A stretch of 64,000 nucleotides of DNA from a virus, in IMG/VR virus record IMGVR_UViG_3300036406_001035, positions 62,001 through 126,000 of that record; one strand, given 5' to 3'. Both the position numbers and the translations under genes were made by a program. Shown here piece after piece: positions 63,340 to 64,000 of the stretch. Position 1 is the first letter of the stretch; every line of letters begins with the position of its first letter. The notes beneath the pieces were generated by a model. It was not told where the DNA came from. It made no database searches and saw only the letters and a program-made list of their open reading frames with translations.

Positions 63340-63731
63340 TGAAATTATTTTTAGATGATATTAGGTATCCTAAAGATTGCATAGATTATATGCATAGAAG
63401 AATAGGACATTTAGCAAAGTTTTATGAAGATGATTGGGTTATTGTTAGAAATTATGATGAATTTTGTGATGTTTTAAAAAACCATTTTCAGGAAATAGAA
63501 GTCATTTCTTTTGATCATGATTTAGCAGATGAACATATGTTAGATTATCATAAACATCAAGGTAATGGAAATGATATTATAGGATATGAAGACTTTAAAG
63601 AAAAAACAGGGTTAGATTGTGCTTTATTTACAAAAGAAATATATAAAGAGAATAATTTAGTATTACCAACAATGTTTGTTCATAGTATGAATCCTGTTGG
63701 GACTCAAAATATTATAAATGTGTTTAAATGA
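63339..63731 (+). CDS. Cyclic-phosphate-processing receiver domain protein
   Basis: 130 residues from the ATG at 63339 (MKLFLDDIRYPKDCIDYMHR). LFLDDIRYP (3-11), WVIVRNYDEFC (~30-40), VISFDHDLAD (~54-63), a G-x-D-C-A-L-F segment (~88) and VHSMNPVGTQNI (~115-126) match the receiver-like family predicted to act on cyclic phosphates in RNA repair, widespread in phages. The D-D and D-H-D residues would hold metal. The two upstream genes may work with it, for example the phosphoesterase at 62211. Confidence 0.8.
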   Translation: MKLFLDDIRYPKDCIDYMHRRIGHLAKFYEDDWVIVRNYDEFCDVLKNHFQEIEVISFDHDLADEHMLDYHKHQGNGNDIIGYEDFKEKTGLDCALFTKEIYKENNLVLPTMFVHSMNPVGTQNIINVFK

Positions 63732-63880
63732 AAGATTATTTAAATGAAAAAATAGACAGATTATTAAGAATTGGAACTTTAAATTTTTGGAATATTAAAA
63801 AATATTTAAAAGAAGAAGGATTAAATTTAAGTAAAACTGCATTAATTAAAAGAATTAAAGAATTATGGAAGAATTGTTAA
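63728..63880 (+). CDS. Small basic hypothetical protein (50 aa)
   Basis: MKDYLNEKIDRLLRIGTLNF... to WKNC, helical and basic, in ATGA overlap with the receiver-like gene. Reminiscent of a small HTH (KKYLKEEGLNLSKTALIKRI) but too short to be sure. Function unknown. Confidence 0.55.
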   Translation: MKDYLNEKIDRLLRIGTLNFWNIKKYLKEEGLNLSKTALIKRIKELWKNC

Positions 63881-64000
63881 AACAAATGAGAGAGGAAATG
63901 AATCAATATATATTAGTTGATAAAGACTCCCATCAAGTATTAAATTTAGTAGAAGTAGAAGTTGTAATTCCAATTATTGAAAAATATATAAAATTAGCAT
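63865..64000 (+). CDS. Hypothetical protein (3' end outside window)
   Basis: The start MEELLKQMREEMNQYILVDK is open to the window edge; 45 codons are visible. It overlaps the previous gene by 16 bases, like others in this block. The V-E-V-E-V-V-I-P-I-I-E-K-Y segment suggests strand plus helix. Function unknown. Confidence 0.5.
   Translation, partial: MEELLKQMREEMNQYILVDKDSHQVLNLVEVEVVIPIIEKYIKLA

Noticed and set aside
1-64000. Stop-codon reassignment (TAG or TGA read as sense), as in some crAss-like phages
   Set aside because: Genes end naturally in TAA, TAG and TGA, reading frames close with the standard code, and no large frame is broken by in-frame TAG or TGA.
1-64000. Integrase, repressor or other lysogeny genes
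   Set aside because: No tyrosine or serine recombinase motifs or clear CI-like repressor found in the window; a virulent life style is compatible but not proven.

Overview
The window looks like part of the genome of a large tailed dsDNA bacteriophage of a Bacteroidota host. The reasons are a portal protein and a terminase large subunit, a complete replication gene set, several phage tRNAs, very AT-rich coding sequence, A-rich leaders before start codons instead of Shine-Dalgarno sites, and promoter boxes of the Bacteroidota form TAnnTTTG. A leftward virion module faces a rightward replication module, an HU/IHF-like protein lies in the virion operon, and there are a family-B polymerase, a zinc-finger primase and a uracil-DNA-glycosylase homologue. 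That layout resembles crAss-like phages (Crassvirales). The placement is an inference; no capsid gene is in the window. TAA, TAG and TGA all end genes, so the standard code fits.

Layout. (1) 1-10319, minus strand: one tightly overlapping operon that starts with a GroES-like co-chaperonin and runs through a coiled-coil protein, an HU/IHF-like protein, a DUF1573-like protein, a ClpP-like serine protease, a PD-(D/E)XK nuclease, a thioredoxin and a SET-domain protein to the terminase, the portal and a scaffold-like protein cut by the window edge. (2) 10320-10625: divergent control region. (3) 10626-17160, plus strand: a short GC-richer gene with a strong terminator, tRNA-Met, then small genes separated by unusually long ORF-free stretches. 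These carry two type III hammerhead ribozymes, several perfect inverted repeats of 10-17 bp, a large multibranched RNA candidate and a tRNA-like gene. (4) 17163-23395: small accessory genes, including an HD-type ppGpp-hydrolase-like protein. (5) 23396-24777: a tRNA-like array in which three members share identical ends but have middles of very different length. (6) 24778-41277: many short, overlapping, partly paralogous genes, an SPFH-like protein, a pentapeptide-repeat protein, a HExxH membrane protein, a UDG homologue and DNA polymerase B. (7) 41281-47653: a two-enzyme NAD salvage pair (NadM-Nudix and NadV) and more small genes. (8) 47660-53008: a MoxR ATPase and VWA pair; the VWA gene is split by a group I intron carrying a LAGLIDADG endonuclease. 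(9) 53062-64000: paralogous small genes, an SF2 helicase, an SSB-like protein, a primase, a DnaB-like helicase, a phosphoesterase and a receiver-like RNA-repair protein.

How it fits together. The minus operon should build the prohead and package DNA. PolB, primase, DnaB-like helicase, SF2 helicase and SSB form the replisome. NadV and NadM can rebuild NAD from nicotinamide, which would help a phage facing NAD-depleting defences. The tRNAs supplement the host. The most unusual content is the RNA-rich block at 12.5-17.1 kb, the long-insert tRNA-like genes at 23.4-24.2 kb, and a short hydrophobic C-terminal tail shared by otherwise unrelated small proteins.
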